From DDH964 sp963806685 (GTDB lineage Bacteria; Desulfobacterota; Desulfuromonadia; Desulfuromonadales; DDH964), in the NCBI GenBank assembly GCA_963806685.1, contig CAWDZB010000008.1:1-64000 (forward strand): DNA of 64,000 bases. The letters run 5' to 3'. The notes under the pieces were generated by a model that saw only the letters and a list, made by a program, of their open reading frames with translations, searched no databases and was not told where the DNA came from. Shown in pieces: positions 26,231 to 35,153 of this stretch (position 1 is the stretch's first letter; every line of letters begins with the position of its first letter). The translations under genes and the position numbers were made by a program.

Positions 26231-26737
26231 ATGCCGGAAAAACCTACCCACTGCTGCTACTGCGGCAGCCGTTTTACCGCCAATGCCACCTGGCCCCGCA
26301 CCTGCCCTAGCTGCGGCCGGACCAGCTACCGCAATCCATTGCCAGTGGTCGTCGTGCTGCTGCCGGCCGGACCGGGGTTGGTGGTGATCCGCCGCAACAT
26401 CGAACCCAGCCTGGGAACCCTGACCCTCCCCGGCGGCTATCTCGACTGCGGGGAAACCTGGCAGCAGGGGGCGCGCCGGGAACTGCTCGAAGAGACCGGC
26501 ATCGATATTCCCGCCGAGGCCATCCGCCTTTACGCCGTGGAGACCGGTCTGGACGATACTCTGGTGATCTTCGGCCTGGCCGAAAGGCAGCCAGCCGAGG
26601 TGGTAAAACCCTACTCTTCGAGTGAAACCCAGGAGGTGACGAGGATCGACCGCCCCCAAGATCTCGGCTTTCCCAACCACACCGTGGTGGTGGCGCGCTA
26701 TTTTGCCGAGGTTGACAACGGCAGCGAGGGAAAGTAG
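26231..26737 (+). CDS. NUDIX hydrolase with N-terminal zinc ribbon
   Basis: 168 residues. The zinc-ribbon cysteines CCYCGSRF and CPSCGRTSYRNP (about 8-34) precede the NUDIX box GGYLDCGETWQQGARREL followed by LEETGI (about 71-94), with the REx2EE residues intact. It hydrolyses a nucleoside-diphosphate-linked substrate; NADH or ADP-sugar are typical for zinc-ribbon forms, but none is proved. It is divergent from mftA and ends at a bidirectional terminator. Confidence 0.88.
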   Translation: MPEKPTHCCYCGSRFTANATWPRTCPSCGRTSYRNPLPVVVVLLPAGPGLVVIRRNIEPSLGTLTLPGGYLDCGETWQQGARRELLEETGIDIPAEAIRLYAVETGLDDTLVIFGLAERQPAEVVKPYSSSETQEVTRIDRPQDLGFPNHTVVVARYFAEVDNGSEGK

Positions 26738-26786
26738 CCGTCCTCAGGCGAGCCGCATCCTTCGCGGCTGCGAAAATTCGCACCAC

Positions 26787-26830
26787 AAACCGGAAGAGGC
26801 GGGCCGCTGACGGCCCGCCTCTTCCGGTTT
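26787..26830. terminator. Bidirectional intrinsic terminator
   Basis: Perfect 16-bp stem CGGAAGAGGCGGGCCG / CGGCCCGCCTCTTCCG with a CTGA loop, extended by AAAC/GTTT on the flanks. It separates the NUDIX gene (plus) from the minus-strand small protein. Confidence 0.75.
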
Positions 26831-26868
26831 GCAGCGGTCAGGGCAACCGGCTAAAGCCGGTCCCGGGC

Positions 26869-27105
26869 TCACCCCGCATGGGGCTTACCGACCTCGTCCA
26901 GGTCGACGTTGCCGTGTCCCCCTTCCACATTGGGGGCCTGGTCGCCGAGGTGGGCGGCGCAGACGTATTCCAGGCTGTTGGCCTTGGCGCCGCAATGTTT
27001 GCATTCGACCTCGGGATGATCGGAGAGACTGGCGATCAGGTCGGTACGTCCTTCCGCCTTGAGCGAACACATATGCATTTTGTGAGCTTCACCGGTGCAA
27101 CGCAT
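26869..27105 (-). CDS. Small Cys/His-rich protein, probably metal-binding
   Basis: 78 residues with MRCTGEAHKMHMC at the N-terminus, ECKHCGAKANSLEYVCAAH in the middle and HGNVDLDEVGKPHAG at the end. The C-x2-C plus further Cys/His residues suggest a zinc- or iron-binding fold. Family unrecognised. It lies 153 bases after the PAS kinase on the same strand and is the last gene before the terminator. Confidence 0.6.
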   Translation of the reverse strand: MRCTGEAHKMHMCSLKAEGRTDLIASLSDHPEVECKHCGAKANSLEYVCAAHLGDQAPNVEGGHGNVDLDEVGKPHAG

Positions 27106-27258
27106 GGCTTTTCCTCATGGTCTGGGGGGGGGGATGGAACTGCCCGGAATGCCCGTCGGCACCGGTGTGGTCTATCGTCCCCCGCGGTTTCTGGATGCGG
27201 TTCTTTCCCCGCCTCGCTTCTTGTACTACGGTGGATTTCAAAAGCAAATCCCGGGCCA

Positions 27259-29166
27259 CTACTCCCGGATGACCGGCAGCAGAACGGTAAACTGCGAACC
27301 CTCCCCCACCTGGCTGACCAGGGTGATGTCGCCGCCGTGGCGCTTGACAATGTTGTAGGTCAGCGCCAGGCCGAGGCCGACCCCCTTGCCGACTTCCTTG
27401 GTGGTGAAAAAGGGTTCCCAGATCCGGTCGCGGATGTGCTGGGCCATGCCGCACCCGGTGTCGCGGATGACGATCGCCACCATGCTGTCGCCGGTCAGAT
27501 CGGAGCTCACTTCTACCCGCCCCTCTCCTTCGATGGCCTGGTGGGCATTGACCAGCAGGTTCATGCAGACCTGGCGCAGTCCGGAGGGATCGCCGAGAAT
27601 CCTGGGCAGGTCCTGCCTCAGGTTGGTGGTAACCTTCACCTGCCGGAAGGCCGCCTGGTACTTGAGCAGCTCGAGAATCTCCAACAGGATCATGTTGACG
27701 TCGACCTTGACCACCGAGCCGTCGGCCTTGCGTCCGAAACTGAGCAGGTGGTCGATGATCCCCTTGCAGCGATAGGACTCGCGAACGATCACATCCAGGT
27801 AACGGGGAAAAACCTCCAGCCGTCCATCCTCCTTCAACCCCGGCTCGTCCCGGAAGCGGCGCAGCAGGGCCTCGGCGCATCCGGCCACCGAGGTGAGGGG
27901 ATTGTTGATTTCATGGGCGATGCCGGTGGCCAGTACACCGATACTCGACATCTTTTCGGTCTGGATCAGGCGCATCTCCTGCAACCGCTTTTCCGAGACA
28001 TCCCGGAAAAAGACCAGCGCCCGGTTCTTTTCACCCATCGCATCGCGGATCGGCGTGGCGGTGACCTCCAGGTACCGGGTTTCCTCGCCGGCGCGCGCGG
28101 TGACCAGGGAACTGTCCACCCGTTCTCCCTTCAGCGCCCGTTCCACCGGGCATTCCTGTGGCTGGAGGAGGTCCTTGGGGTGGAAGATTTCCCGGCAGGA
28201 GCTTCCACGCCTCGTCTCTTCCGGATAGTACTGGGGGCTGATGAGGTTGTGGTGCTGGATCCGGCCCTGGTGGTCATAAACGGTGATGCCGTCGCGGATC
28301 GAATCGAAGATCGCCTGCAGCTCGTTGGTCTTGTTGCGCAGTTCGACCTCGGCCCGCTTGCGCTCGCTGATGTCCTGGGTTGTACCGTAGAGGCGCAGGA
28401 CTTGACCGGCCGAGTTGACCAGCGGCTCGACGATGGTATAAACCCATTTCAGGGTGCCGTCGGGAAACTGCAGGCGATGTTCGATTTCGTAGCTTCGGCC
28501 ATGTTCTATGCCCAGGCGCAGGTGCTCCATGACGGTGACGAGGTCCTCCGGATGGACCACGCTGGCGAAAGACTCCTGGGTGGCTTCCTCGCGGCGCAAG
28601 CGCATGATGCGCAGCAGTTCCGCCGAAGCCTTCACCCCACCGCTGGCCGGATCGAAACTCCATGACCCGACCTGGGTCATGGCCTGGGCCTTTGCCAGGT
28701 TGTATTCGCTCTCCGCCAGGGCCTGTTCGGCCCGTTGCTTCTCGGTGATATCCACCAGGACCGCAAGACACTCGTCCCCCGGTTCCGTTACCATTGCCTC
28801 GATGCGGACGTAGAGGGGGAGGGGCTCCTCCTGAGCCAGCCGTACCCGGCAGGTCTCCTTCTTCTGACTGCCAAAGACGGTCCGGATGAAGTTGGCGAAG
28901 ACGAACCCGTCTTCGCGGGCGACGAAATGCACGAAGCTGCGGCCGACCAAGTCGCTGCGTTCGCTCCCCACCATCCGCCCCCCAGCCAGGTTGGCCGAGT
29001 GGATTGTCCCCTCCCGGTCGAAGGTGAAATACCCCACGGGAGCAAAGTCGTAGAGGAAAGCATACTTGTTCCGCGCGGTCTTCAGTTCCTCCTGAGACCT
29101 TCGCAGTTCGGCGAGCTGGGTTTCCAACTCGAGTTGCCTGGCCTGCAATTCAGGGATTGTATTCAA
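27259..29166 (-). CDS. Orphan PAS-domain sensor histidine kinase
   Basis: 635 residues, soluble: no membrane segment. After an N-terminal coiled coil come three PAS regions, at about 35-140 (YDFAPVGYFTFDREGTIHSA), 155-270 (VGSWSFDPASGGVKASAEL) and 285-400 (FDSIRDGITVYDHQGRIQHH). The HisKA motif GIAHEINNPLTSVAG (about 415) and HATPase motifs (NLLVNAHQAI, DTGCGMAQHI, GVGLGLALTYNIVKRHGG) follow. The last PAS and kinase core closely resemble the kinase at 38415-39626, including conserved CREIFHP and CPVERAL. No response regulator follows, so it may share the NtrC-type regulator of that other pair. Confidence 0.9.
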   Translation of the reverse strand: MNTIPELQARQLELETQLAELRRSQEELKTARNKYAFLYDFAPVGYFTFDREGTIHSANLAGGRMVGSERSDLVGRSFVHFVAREDGFVFANFIRTVFGSQKKETCRVRLAQEEPLPLYVRIEAMVTEPGDECLAVLVDITEKQRAEQALAESEYNLAKAQAMTQVGSWSFDPASGGVKASAELLRIMRLRREEATQESFASVVHPEDLVTVMEHLRLGIEHGRSYEIEHRLQFPDGTLKWVYTIVEPLVNSAGQVLRLYGTTQDISERKRAEVELRNKTNELQAIFDSIRDGITVYDHQGRIQHHNLISPQYYPEETRRGSSCREIFHPKDLLQPQECPVERALKGERVDSSLVTARAGEETRYLEVTATPIRDAMGEKNRALVFFRDVSEKRLQEMRLIQTEKMSSIGVLATGIAHEINNPLTSVAGCAEALLRRFRDEPGLKEDGRLEVFPRYLDVIVRESYRCKGIIDHLLSFGRKADGSVVKVDVNMILLEILELLKYQAAFRQVKVTTNLRQDLPRILGDPSGLRQVCMNLLVNAHQAIEGEGRVEVSSDLTGDSMVAIVIRDTGCGMAQHIRDRIWEPFFTTKEVGKGVGLGLALTYNIVKRHGGDITLVSQVGEGSQFTVLLPVIRE

Positions 29167-29282
29167 GGTATGCGCCTTTTCTTCCCGACCGCCCGCACCC
29201 GCCTCCTGGGGAAGTGCGGGTCACTCACTGTCCATGAATCCGAACTGCCCAGGGATGGCCGTCTGCCCGGGGCTGCGGAGCG

Positions 29283-29840
29283 TCAGTAGGCGCCGCAGAA
29301 ACCGTCCCCCGGGACCTGTTGGGTGACGATTTCCCCCTTGGCGGCGGCAAGGACCGCGGCGTAATCCGGCTCCTCGGTGATTTCCGGGACATGCTGGATA
29401 TGGCGGATGATGTTCTGGTCGTCGACCACGAAGATCGACCGGGAGAGGAGCTTCAGCTCCTTGACCAGTACGCCGTAGGCGGAACCGAAGGAGGTTTCCT
29501 GGTAATCGGAGAGGACCTTGACCCGGTCGACGTTCGCTGCGGCGCACCAGCGCTGTTGGGCGAAGGGCAAATCGAGGCTGATCGTCAGCACGACGATATC
29601 GCCCGGAAGCTGGGCCGCCTCCTGGTTGAAGCGGCGGGTCTCGGTGTCGCAGACCGGGGTATCGAGCGAGGGGACGGCACTTATGATCTTGGTTTTGCCC
29701 TGGAAATCGGCGAGGGTCACCGCCTGGAGCTGCTGATCGACCACCCGGAAATCGGGCGCCGCATCGCCGACCTTGAGCTCGGGGCCGAGCAGGGTGACGG
29801 GACTACCTTTGAAGGTGGTGAGGCCGGTTCTTTCCTGCAT
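29283..29840 (-). CDS. tpx: Thiol peroxidase (Tpx, atypical 2-Cys peroxiredoxin) with unusual C-terminal tail
   Basis: 185 residues. The peroxidatic Cys is in SLDTPVCDTETRRFN (about 58-72) and the resolving Cys in RWCAAANVDRVKVLSDY (about 97). It reduces peroxides with thioredoxin. The Tpx fold normally ends near YAAVLAAAKG; here about 17 residues follow, ending VPGDGFCGAY. This tail closely resembles the MftA core ending DGICGVY encoded 3.4 kb away, which is not expected of Tpx. It sits between the CoxE-like gene and the PAS kinase on the same strand. Confidence 0.9.
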   Translation of the reverse strand: MQERTGLTTFKGSPVTLLGPELKVGDAAPDFRVVDQQLQAVTLADFQGKTKIISAVPSLDTPVCDTETRRFNQEAAQLPGDIVVLTISLDLPFAQQRWCAAANVDRVKVLSDYQETSFGSAYGVLVKELKLLSRSIFVVDDQNIIRHIQHVPEITEEPDYAAVLAAAKGEIVTQQVPGDGFCGAY

Positions 29841-29949
29841 TGCGCACTCCTTTTTCTGGCTCGTTCGGTTTTCACGGGGAGGGAATAAATGGCCTGGTCG
29901 AAAGCCCCAAGGCGTTCACCCGACCCGGGAGGCACCCGGTGAATCCCGA

Positions 29950-31344
29950 TCACCAGTGACTGCGCCCCTCGGCGTCGAAGCTCGGCGTCGAGCCCGTTCC
30001 GCCGCGCGTGTAGTAACTGCGATAATCGTATTCTTCCTCTTCCTGGACCTTTTCGGTCGAGCGCCTTGAGCGGTGCTCGTCCTCCAGGTAGATATTGCGG
30101 AACAGGTTCTCAATGATCTGGTTCAGCTCCTCGACGTTCTTGACCATCTCAACCTTGTCGCAATGGGCGCCGTAGGTGTCGATGATGCAGTCCCCCCGCT
30201 TCCACAGGGAGCGGTCTTCCGGGGTCAGCCAGAGCATGTAGCCGGCTTTCTCGCGCAGCTGCTCGAGGACCCAGTCGTTGGGCTCGTTGTAGTTGTTGCG
30301 GGCATCGCCGAGGAAGATCACTGCCGGCCGGCCGCGCAGGTTGTCGAGGAACTTCTCCTTGAAGGTCGAAAACACCTTGCCGTAATCGCTGTTGTCGTCG
30401 AGATCGACGATTTCGCCGCTGTCGATCTGCTCCATCATGGTGTTGATCGGGGCGGTGGAGAGCATTTCGGTGATTTCCGCCAGCTCGGCGTTGAAGATGA
30501 AGCTGCGCACGTCCATCAGTCGGTTGTGCAGGGTATGCAGCAGCAGCAGCATGAACCGCGAGGCATGGCTGACCGAGAAGCTGACGTCGCAAAGGACCAC
30601 CAGCCGCGGCTTCTGCTTACGCCGGCGGCGCAGCGCCAGGAGGAACGGCACCATCCCGTTGCGGTAGTTCTTCTGGATGGTGCGGATGACATGGATCTTG
30701 CCGCGATTCTCCATGTTCTTGACCCGCCGGATGTCCTTTTTCAGCCGCAGGATCATCCGCGAGACCGCATCCTCCATCTCCTCCACCTCCTGCTGGGAAA
30801 AGGTGATCTCCCTTTGCTGGGCACCGCCCGGCGGCTTGAAGGCTATGTTGATCGGAGTCTGCTGCATGCGCATCGACGGCTGGGGTGCCTCTATCGCCCC
30901 CCGGTAGCCTTTCAGGCGAACTTCGAGCTCGGTGCCGTCGAGCTGGTCGAGGGGAATATCCTTGAGGGCGAGCAGGTCTTTCAGGTCCTCGCGGTCGAAC
31001 TGGGCATCGACAAAAGCCAAGGTCATGTTTTCGTTGATCATCTCCGGATTGGTGCCGAGCATCGTCTCCCCCTCCATGGAGATGATCGCTTCCTGCAGCA
31101 GCTCGGCCGGATCGACTCCCCGGCCGTCCGGATAGGGATTAAAGAAGTGGTCGAAGACCCAGTTGAAGGTCGGGAGGTCGTGGACGCTCTTCACCAGCGT
31201 CAAACGCAGCAGGGCCCGCACCGACCCACGCCCCTCGAGGCCGCCATGGGCTAGGGCGCAGACCGCATCGAGGCTTTCGCCGGGAGAGACCCGAAGCCCT
31301 TCCTTGCGCAGCTCGGCGACAAATCTGGTGATGATTGCTTCCAC
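29950..31344 (-). CDS. VWA-domain protein, CoxE-like
   Basis: 464 residues. The C-terminal half is a von Willebrand A domain with a degenerate MIDAS start (LVVLCDVSFSVS, about 247-258), SFIFNAELAEITEML and VIFLGDARNNYNEP. The N-terminal half is helical (LLRLTLVKSVHDLPTFNWVF). CoxE-type proteins act with MoxR/CoxD AAA+ ATPases in metalloenzyme maturation. The gene follows moxR by 2 bases, and the pair lies next to the Fe-dependent alcohol dehydrogenase, a candidate client. Confidence 0.85.
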   Translation of the reverse strand: MEAIITRFVAELRKEGLRVSPGESLDAVCALAHGGLEGRGSVRALLRLTLVKSVHDLPTFNWVFDHFFNPYPDGRGVDPAELLQEAIISMEGETMLGTNPEMINENMTLAFVDAQFDREDLKDLLALKDIPLDQLDGTELEVRLKGYRGAIEAPQPSMRMQQTPINIAFKPPGGAQQREITFSQQEVEEMEDAVSRMILRLKKDIRRVKNMENRGKIHVIRTIQKNYRNGMVPFLLALRRRRKQKPRLVVLCDVSFSVSHASRFMLLLLHTLHNRLMDVRSFIFNAELAEITEMLSTAPINTMMEQIDSGEIVDLDDNSDYGKVFSTFKEKFLDNLRGRPAVIFLGDARNNYNEPNDWVLEQLREKAGYMLWLTPEDRSLWKRGDCIIDTYGAHCDKVEMVKNVEELNQIIENLFRNIYLEDEHRSRRSTEKVQEEEEYDYRSYYTRGGTGSTPSFDAEGRSHW

Positions 31345-31346
31345 GG

Positions 31347-32249
31347 TTAAGCCAGTTCCTCGGCGGCGAGTTCGGCGACCTTCTGCAGATCGGCCTGATG
31401 TTTGGAGATGACCCCGACGGTGTTGGCAACCACCTCCGGCGTCAGCTTGCTGACATGCAGGATGGAGAGCACCTCCGCCCAGTCGAGGGTTTCGGAAACC
31501 GACGGGGGCTTGCGCAGGTTAAGCTCTCTGGCCTTGCGCAGAAATCCTACCATCTGGTGCGCAAGCTCGTCGCAGATATCGGGGAAGCGGGCACGGACGA
31601 TCTGGACCTCCCGCTCCATTTCCGGGTAATCGATGTAGAGATAGAGGCAGCGCCGCCGTAGGGCGTCGGAAATCATCCGGGTGCCGTTGCTGGTGAGGAT
31701 CGCCAGCGGCTTTTGCTTCGCCTCGATCACGCCCAGCTCGGGAATCGAGACCTGGAAATCGCTCAGGCACTCCAGCAGCAGCGCCTCGAACTCGTCGTCG
31801 GAACGGTCGATTTCATCGATCAGCAGCACCGAGCGTTTTTCCGACAGGAAACTGCGCAGGATCGGGCGCTGCACCAGGAAGTTCCGGGAAAAGAACAGGC
31901 TCTCCTCGCTGGCCAGGCGGTCCACCGCATCCCGCAGATCGGTGGCGGAACTGAGCTGATTGTCGAGCTGGGTGCGCAGCATCTGGGTATAGAGCAGCTG
32001 CTTGCCGTACTCCCAATCGTAGAGGGCCTTCCCTTCGTCGATCCCCTCGTAACACTGCAGGCGCACCAGGGGAAAGTCCAGGACCGCCGAGAGGGTTTTC
32101 GCCAGGCCGGTTTTGCCGACCCCGGGCGGCCCTTCAATCAGGATCGGCTTCTCCATCCGCAGGGCGAGAAACACGGCGGTGGCGATCGCCTCATCGGCGA
32201 TGTAGCCACCGGAACGGAGAAGTTCCTTGATATTCTGTTCGGTCATCAT
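31347..32249 (-). CDS. MoxR-family AAA+ ATPase (CoxD-like)
   Basis: 300 residues. Walker A LIEGPPGVGKTGLAKTLS (about 37-54), Walker B SVLLIDEIDRSDDEFEALLL (about 139-158), sensor 1 LAILTSNGTRMISDALRRRC with the Arg finger, and a C-terminal lid. MoxR ATPases act as chaperones for insertion of metals or cofactors, usually with a VWA partner, here encoded immediately downstream. It lies 155 bases after the adh stop, behind a hairpin terminator, so some read-through or its own promoter is needed. Confidence 0.9.
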   Translation of the reverse strand: MMTEQNIKELLRSGGYIADEAIATAVFLALRMEKPILIEGPPGVGKTGLAKTLSAVLDFPLVRLQCYEGIDEGKALYDWEYGKQLLYTQMLRTQLDNQLSSATDLRDAVDRLASEESLFFSRNFLVQRPILRSFLSEKRSVLLIDEIDRSDDEFEALLLECLSDFQVSIPELGVIEAKQKPLAILTSNGTRMISDALRRRCLYLYIDYPEMEREVQIVRARFPDICDELAHQMVGFLRKARELNLRKPPSVSETLDWAEVLSILHVSKLTPEVVANTVGVISKHQADLQKVAELAAEELA

Positions 32250-32325
32250 TGCTACCTCGTATCGCGGGAAGGCGGCCGCTTGGCCTTAAAATCCATTCTA
32301 CCCCAATCGGCATTCCAAAGTGAAA

Positions 32326-32368
32326 GAGCCGCTGGCGCCAGGAGTTGTATCCCAGAGACCAGCGGCTC
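32326..32368 (-). terminator. Intrinsic terminator after the alcohol dehydrogenase gene
   Basis: 10-bp stem GAGCCGCTGG / CCAGCGGCTC followed on the minus strand by TTTC; 37 bases after the adh stop. Confidence 0.65.
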
Positions 32369-32404
32369 CTTCAGCTCAGCTTACAATTACCGTTTCAACA
32401 TCGA

Positions 32405-33610
32405 TTACATGCAGCCCTTGAACACGGCGCGCATGTTTTCGAAGCCGATGTCGACCGGGTTGCCTTCGGAGCAGATGTCGGCGGCGGCGAACTTGGAGAG
32501 ACCGTCGAGGTCCTTCTCCTTGAGGCCGAGATCGCCGAAGGTGGTGGTGATGTTGAGGTCGTCCTTGAGCTCCTGAATCATGTCGATGAACAGCTCACCG
32601 GCCTTCATGTCGGAGATGCCGTTGGTGTTGATGCCGGCGGCGCGTGCCATCATGGCGAAGCGCTCGGGGCAGGCCGGCAGGTTCAGGCGGCTGACGTCGA
32701 CCAGGGCGATGGCGTTGCACAGGCCGTGCGGGGAGTCGTAGAGACCGCCCATGGCATGGGCCATGGAGTGAACGATACCGAGGCCGGCGCTGTTGAAGCT
32801 GTAGGCGGCGGCCATTTCGGCCCAGACCATCTGCTCGACAGCTTTGTCGTTGTTACGGTTGTTGGCCGACTGGCGCAGGTTGGCGAAGATCTCGGTGATC
32901 GCCCAGAGGCCCGGACCGTAAGCGGACTGCACGCACAGACGCGAAGCGATCGCCTCGACCGCGTGGGTCAGGGCGTCCATACCGGTGTAGGCGGCCAGGT
33001 TCTGCGGCATGCACTGATGAATCAGGGGGTCGTTGACCGACTTGCTCGGGGTGCAGTTCGGATCGAACAGCGCCATTTTGTACATCTTCTCGGTGTGGTT
33101 GATGATCGAGAAGCAGGAGACTTCCGAACCGGTTCCCGAAGTGGTGTTGATCGCCAGCTGGGGGATCTTGTTCGGCTTGGTCGCTTTGAAGGCGCCTTCG
33201 AAGGAACGGACGTCCTGGCCGTCATGGCTGTAGACCAGCTTGATCGCTTTACAGCAGTCGGAGGAGCTGCCGCCGCCGAGGCTGATCAGGCCGTCGAACT
33301 TGCCGCCGGCGAGGATTTTGTACCCTTCCATGACCTCGAAGTCTTTCGGGTTGCCGGTCACCTTGTCGTAAACTTCCGAAGCGACGCCGGCAGCCTTAAG
33401 GACGCCCTGGATGGTCTCGACGATACCGGTCCCCTTGAGGCCGGTGGTGACGATCAGGGCGTTGGTCATCCCCAGGGCCTTGGCATCGTTGCCGACCATG
33501 CTGTGCGCGCCCCAGCCGATGTTGACCGACGGGTAGGCGTGCTGCATCTTGATCGGGTACTCGAGTCTTTCGTTGGAGAGGGTCCGCTTGACGTCTCTGA
33601 AATGTGGCAT
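32405..33610 (-). CDS. Iron-containing alcohol dehydrogenase, similar to NDMA-dependent methanol dehydrogenase (Mdo)
   Basis: 401 residues, family III ADH. Motifs: VNIGWGAHSMVGNDAKALG (about 29-47), LIVTTGLKGTGIVE, ISLGGGSSSDCCKAIKLV (nucleotide site, about 108) and INTTSGTGSEVS. The metal ligands lie in GMDALTHAVEAIASRL and GIVHSMAHAMGGLYDSPHGL. The N-terminal GAHxxxG...TTGLxGxGI run is like actinobacterial Mdo proteins, whose tightly bound NAD is thought to be recycled by mycofactocin. The product would be an aldehyde. A sigma-54 promoter and an activator-site pair lie upstream, and a terminator follows. Confidence 0.88.
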   Translation of the reverse strand: MPHFRDVKRTLSNERLEYPIKMQHAYPSVNIGWGAHSMVGNDAKALGMTNALIVTTGLKGTGIVETIQGVLKAAGVASEVYDKVTGNPKDFEVMEGYKILAGGKFDGLISLGGGSSSDCCKAIKLVYSHDGQDVRSFEGAFKATKPNKIPQLAINTTSGTGSEVSCFSIINHTEKMYKMALFDPNCTPSKSVNDPLIHQCMPQNLAAYTGMDALTHAVEAIASRLCVQSAYGPGLWAITEIFANLRQSANNRNNDKAVEQMVWAEMAAAYSFNSAGLGIVHSMAHAMGGLYDSPHGLCNAIALVDVSRLNLPACPERFAMMARAAGINTNGISDMKAGELFIDMIQELKDDLNITTTFGDLGLKEKDLDGLSKFAAADICSEGNPVDIGFENMRAVFKGCM

Positions 33611-33804
33611 TTGTGCTTCCTCCTTTGCTGGGTGTGAACCGTACTGGGTTGAAACAACCTGGGACGACCGGCCACAGTGGCCGGCCCTCCCATGTGGGCC
33701 AACTGCAACTTACAAAACCAGGTTTTAGTTACTTTTCTTAACCACGGAAAAAACGGGTCAATCCTTTTACATGGGCCACGGCGTCCGCATACGCCAAACG
33801 ATTG

Positions 33805-33820
33805 AGCAAGTTGAATGCCA
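33805..33820 (-). promoter_or_regulatory. Sigma-54 promoter of the Mdo-like adh
   Basis: TGGCATTCAACTTGCT on the minus strand, near-consensus, with GG-N10-GC spacing. Expected start near 33793. Confidence 0.82.
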
Positions 33821-33953
33821 AACAGAACATTGGTTTAAAATAGCGCCTCTTGGCCCTGAGCCGAGCTGATCATGGGTTGGAGGGGGGATAGGAAGCGGGG
33901 AGTTTAGAAACAGCTTTCGGCTGAATGGGCCGGGGATGGGGGCTGGGGGGGAA

Positions 33954-33988
33954 TAGGGACTTTGTCTACACTGGGGAGTTTCGCCACG
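33954..33988. promoter_or_regulatory. Pair of 17-bp activator sites upstream of the Mdo-like adh
   Basis: TAGGGACTTTGTCTACA (33954-33970) and TGGGGAGTTTCGCCACG (33972-33988), direct orientation, 18 bases apart, about 135-185 bases upstream of the promoter. Confidence 0.7.
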
Positions 33989-34046
33989 ACAGGGCGGGAA
34001 AAACAGAGAGAGCCGCGGGGAAAAGGGGGAAGAAAAATCGGGCGGG

Positions 34047-35153
34047 CTAGTTTTTTTCTTCTTGGCGAGAGCCGAAAAGGCCTACGGCGCGGCGCACGGC
34101 ACAGCGATCGTCCACCGCCAGCAGATCGCCGCAACTCCCCCACGCCCGGCCGATGCAGCCGCCGGCGCACAAAGCCTGTTGAGGGCAGGAGCGGCAGGCG
34201 GGAATGAGCCCGGCGCGGCGGCGGCGCAGATGCTGCAGCTGCGCCCAGCGCGCGGCCCCTTCGCCGAAGGCGGCAGCCAGCCCTTTGTCAAAGACGCCGC
34301 GCACGGCATAGTCATCGATGTGGCAAAGGGTGCAGGGATAGAGAGCCCCGCCGGGCGTCAGGTAGGGAGTTTCAACCAGGCGGCAGCAGCCATTATCGGT
34401 AGCGGCGCTGCACCACCATTCGATGGCGGCCAGGTTGCCGATGCGGGCATACAGGTCGCGGAACCGCTCTTCCACCTCGAAGCGGCGCAGCAGCTGCAGG
34501 TACTGCCGCGGGTCGGGAGGCTCCGGTGCACCGGCCGCGGCGGCCCGCCCGCCGGCGATCAGGGTTCCGGCCCGCACCCCCTTCACCCCCAGCTCCGCGC
34601 CCAGCTCCAGCAAGGCAGGGAACTCGCCGAGGTTGTGTTGCATCTCGGTGAACGCGATCACCACCCGCTGCGCCAACCCCGCGGCCGCCAGCCGGCGCAG
34701 GCCGGCCAGTACCGCAGCGAAGGCCCCCGCTCCCCGCACCCGGTCGTGGCTGGCCGCCGTCGCCCCGTCGAGGCTGACCTGCAGGGTCAGCCCGGGAAAG
34801 TCGAGGGCCCGCAGGGCGGCCACCGCCGCGGCGGAGAAGAGCATGCCGTTGCTCTGCAGAGCTACCTGCGGCAGGCCGAGATCCCGGGCGAATTGCATAA
34901 ACTCTAGCCAGTCGGGATGGCAGAGGGGCTCGCCGCCGGTGAACTGCACCCCCTTCCCGCCCAGTTCCGCGAACTCCTCGACCAGCCGGCGCACCACCAA
35001 GCTCGGCACCGGGAGGAGGGAGGATTCCTCCCCTGCCTCTACCCAGCAGTGCTCACAGCTCAGGTTACAGACCCCGGTGGTGGCCAGGGTCAGCATCCGC
35101 GGCGGGCGGAGCCCTGCCGCCTGCAGAAGTTCAATCCCTGTCAATGGTTCCAC
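34047..35153 (-). CDS. Radical SAM/SPASM maturase, substrate unknown
   Basis: 368 residues from a GTG at 35153 (GGGAGAAGGGC upstream). The radical SAM motif CNLSCEHC (about 29-36) is followed by VQFTGGEPLCHPDWLEF (about 67-83) and LQVSLDGATAASHDRVRG. The C-terminal SPASM region has CSAATDNGCC, YPCTLCHIDD and CRSCPQQALCAGGCIGRAWG. No candidate precursor peptide is obvious next to it. A pair of 17-bp activator sites lies 184-218 bases upstream, so it appears to belong to the same regulon, although I found no canonical sigma-54 promoter between the sites and the gene. Confidence 0.85.
   Translation of the reverse strand: MEPLTGIELLQAAGLRPPRMLTLATTGVCNLSCEHCWVEAGEESSLLPVPSLVVRRLVEEFAELGGKGVQFTGGEPLCHPDWLEFMQFARDLGLPQVALQSNGMLFSAAAVAALRALDFPGLTLQVSLDGATAASHDRVRGAGAFAAVLAGLRRLAAAGLAQRVVIAFTEMQHNLGEFPALLELGAELGVKGVRAGTLIAGGRAAAAGAPEPPDPRQYLQLLRRFEVEERFRDLYARIGNLAAIEWWCSAATDNGCCRLVETPYLTPGGALYPCTLCHIDDYAVRGVFDKGLAAAFGEGAARWAQLQHLRRRRAGLIPACRSCPQQALCAGGCIGRAWGSCGDLLAVDDRCAVRRAVGLFGSRQEEKN

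Larger units (their letters stand above)
33611..34046. other. Promoter region of the Mdo-like alcohol dehydrogenase
   Basis: 435 bases without a gene. It holds the adh leader (about 183 nt, with hairpin CCGGCCAC/GTGGCCGG near 33668-33687), the sigma-54 promoter and the activator-site pair listed separately. Confidence 0.65.

Noticed and set aside
26878..28665. 595-codon plus-strand frame opposite the PAS kinase
   Set aside because: Shadow; the kinase frame has complete HisKA and ATPase motifs.
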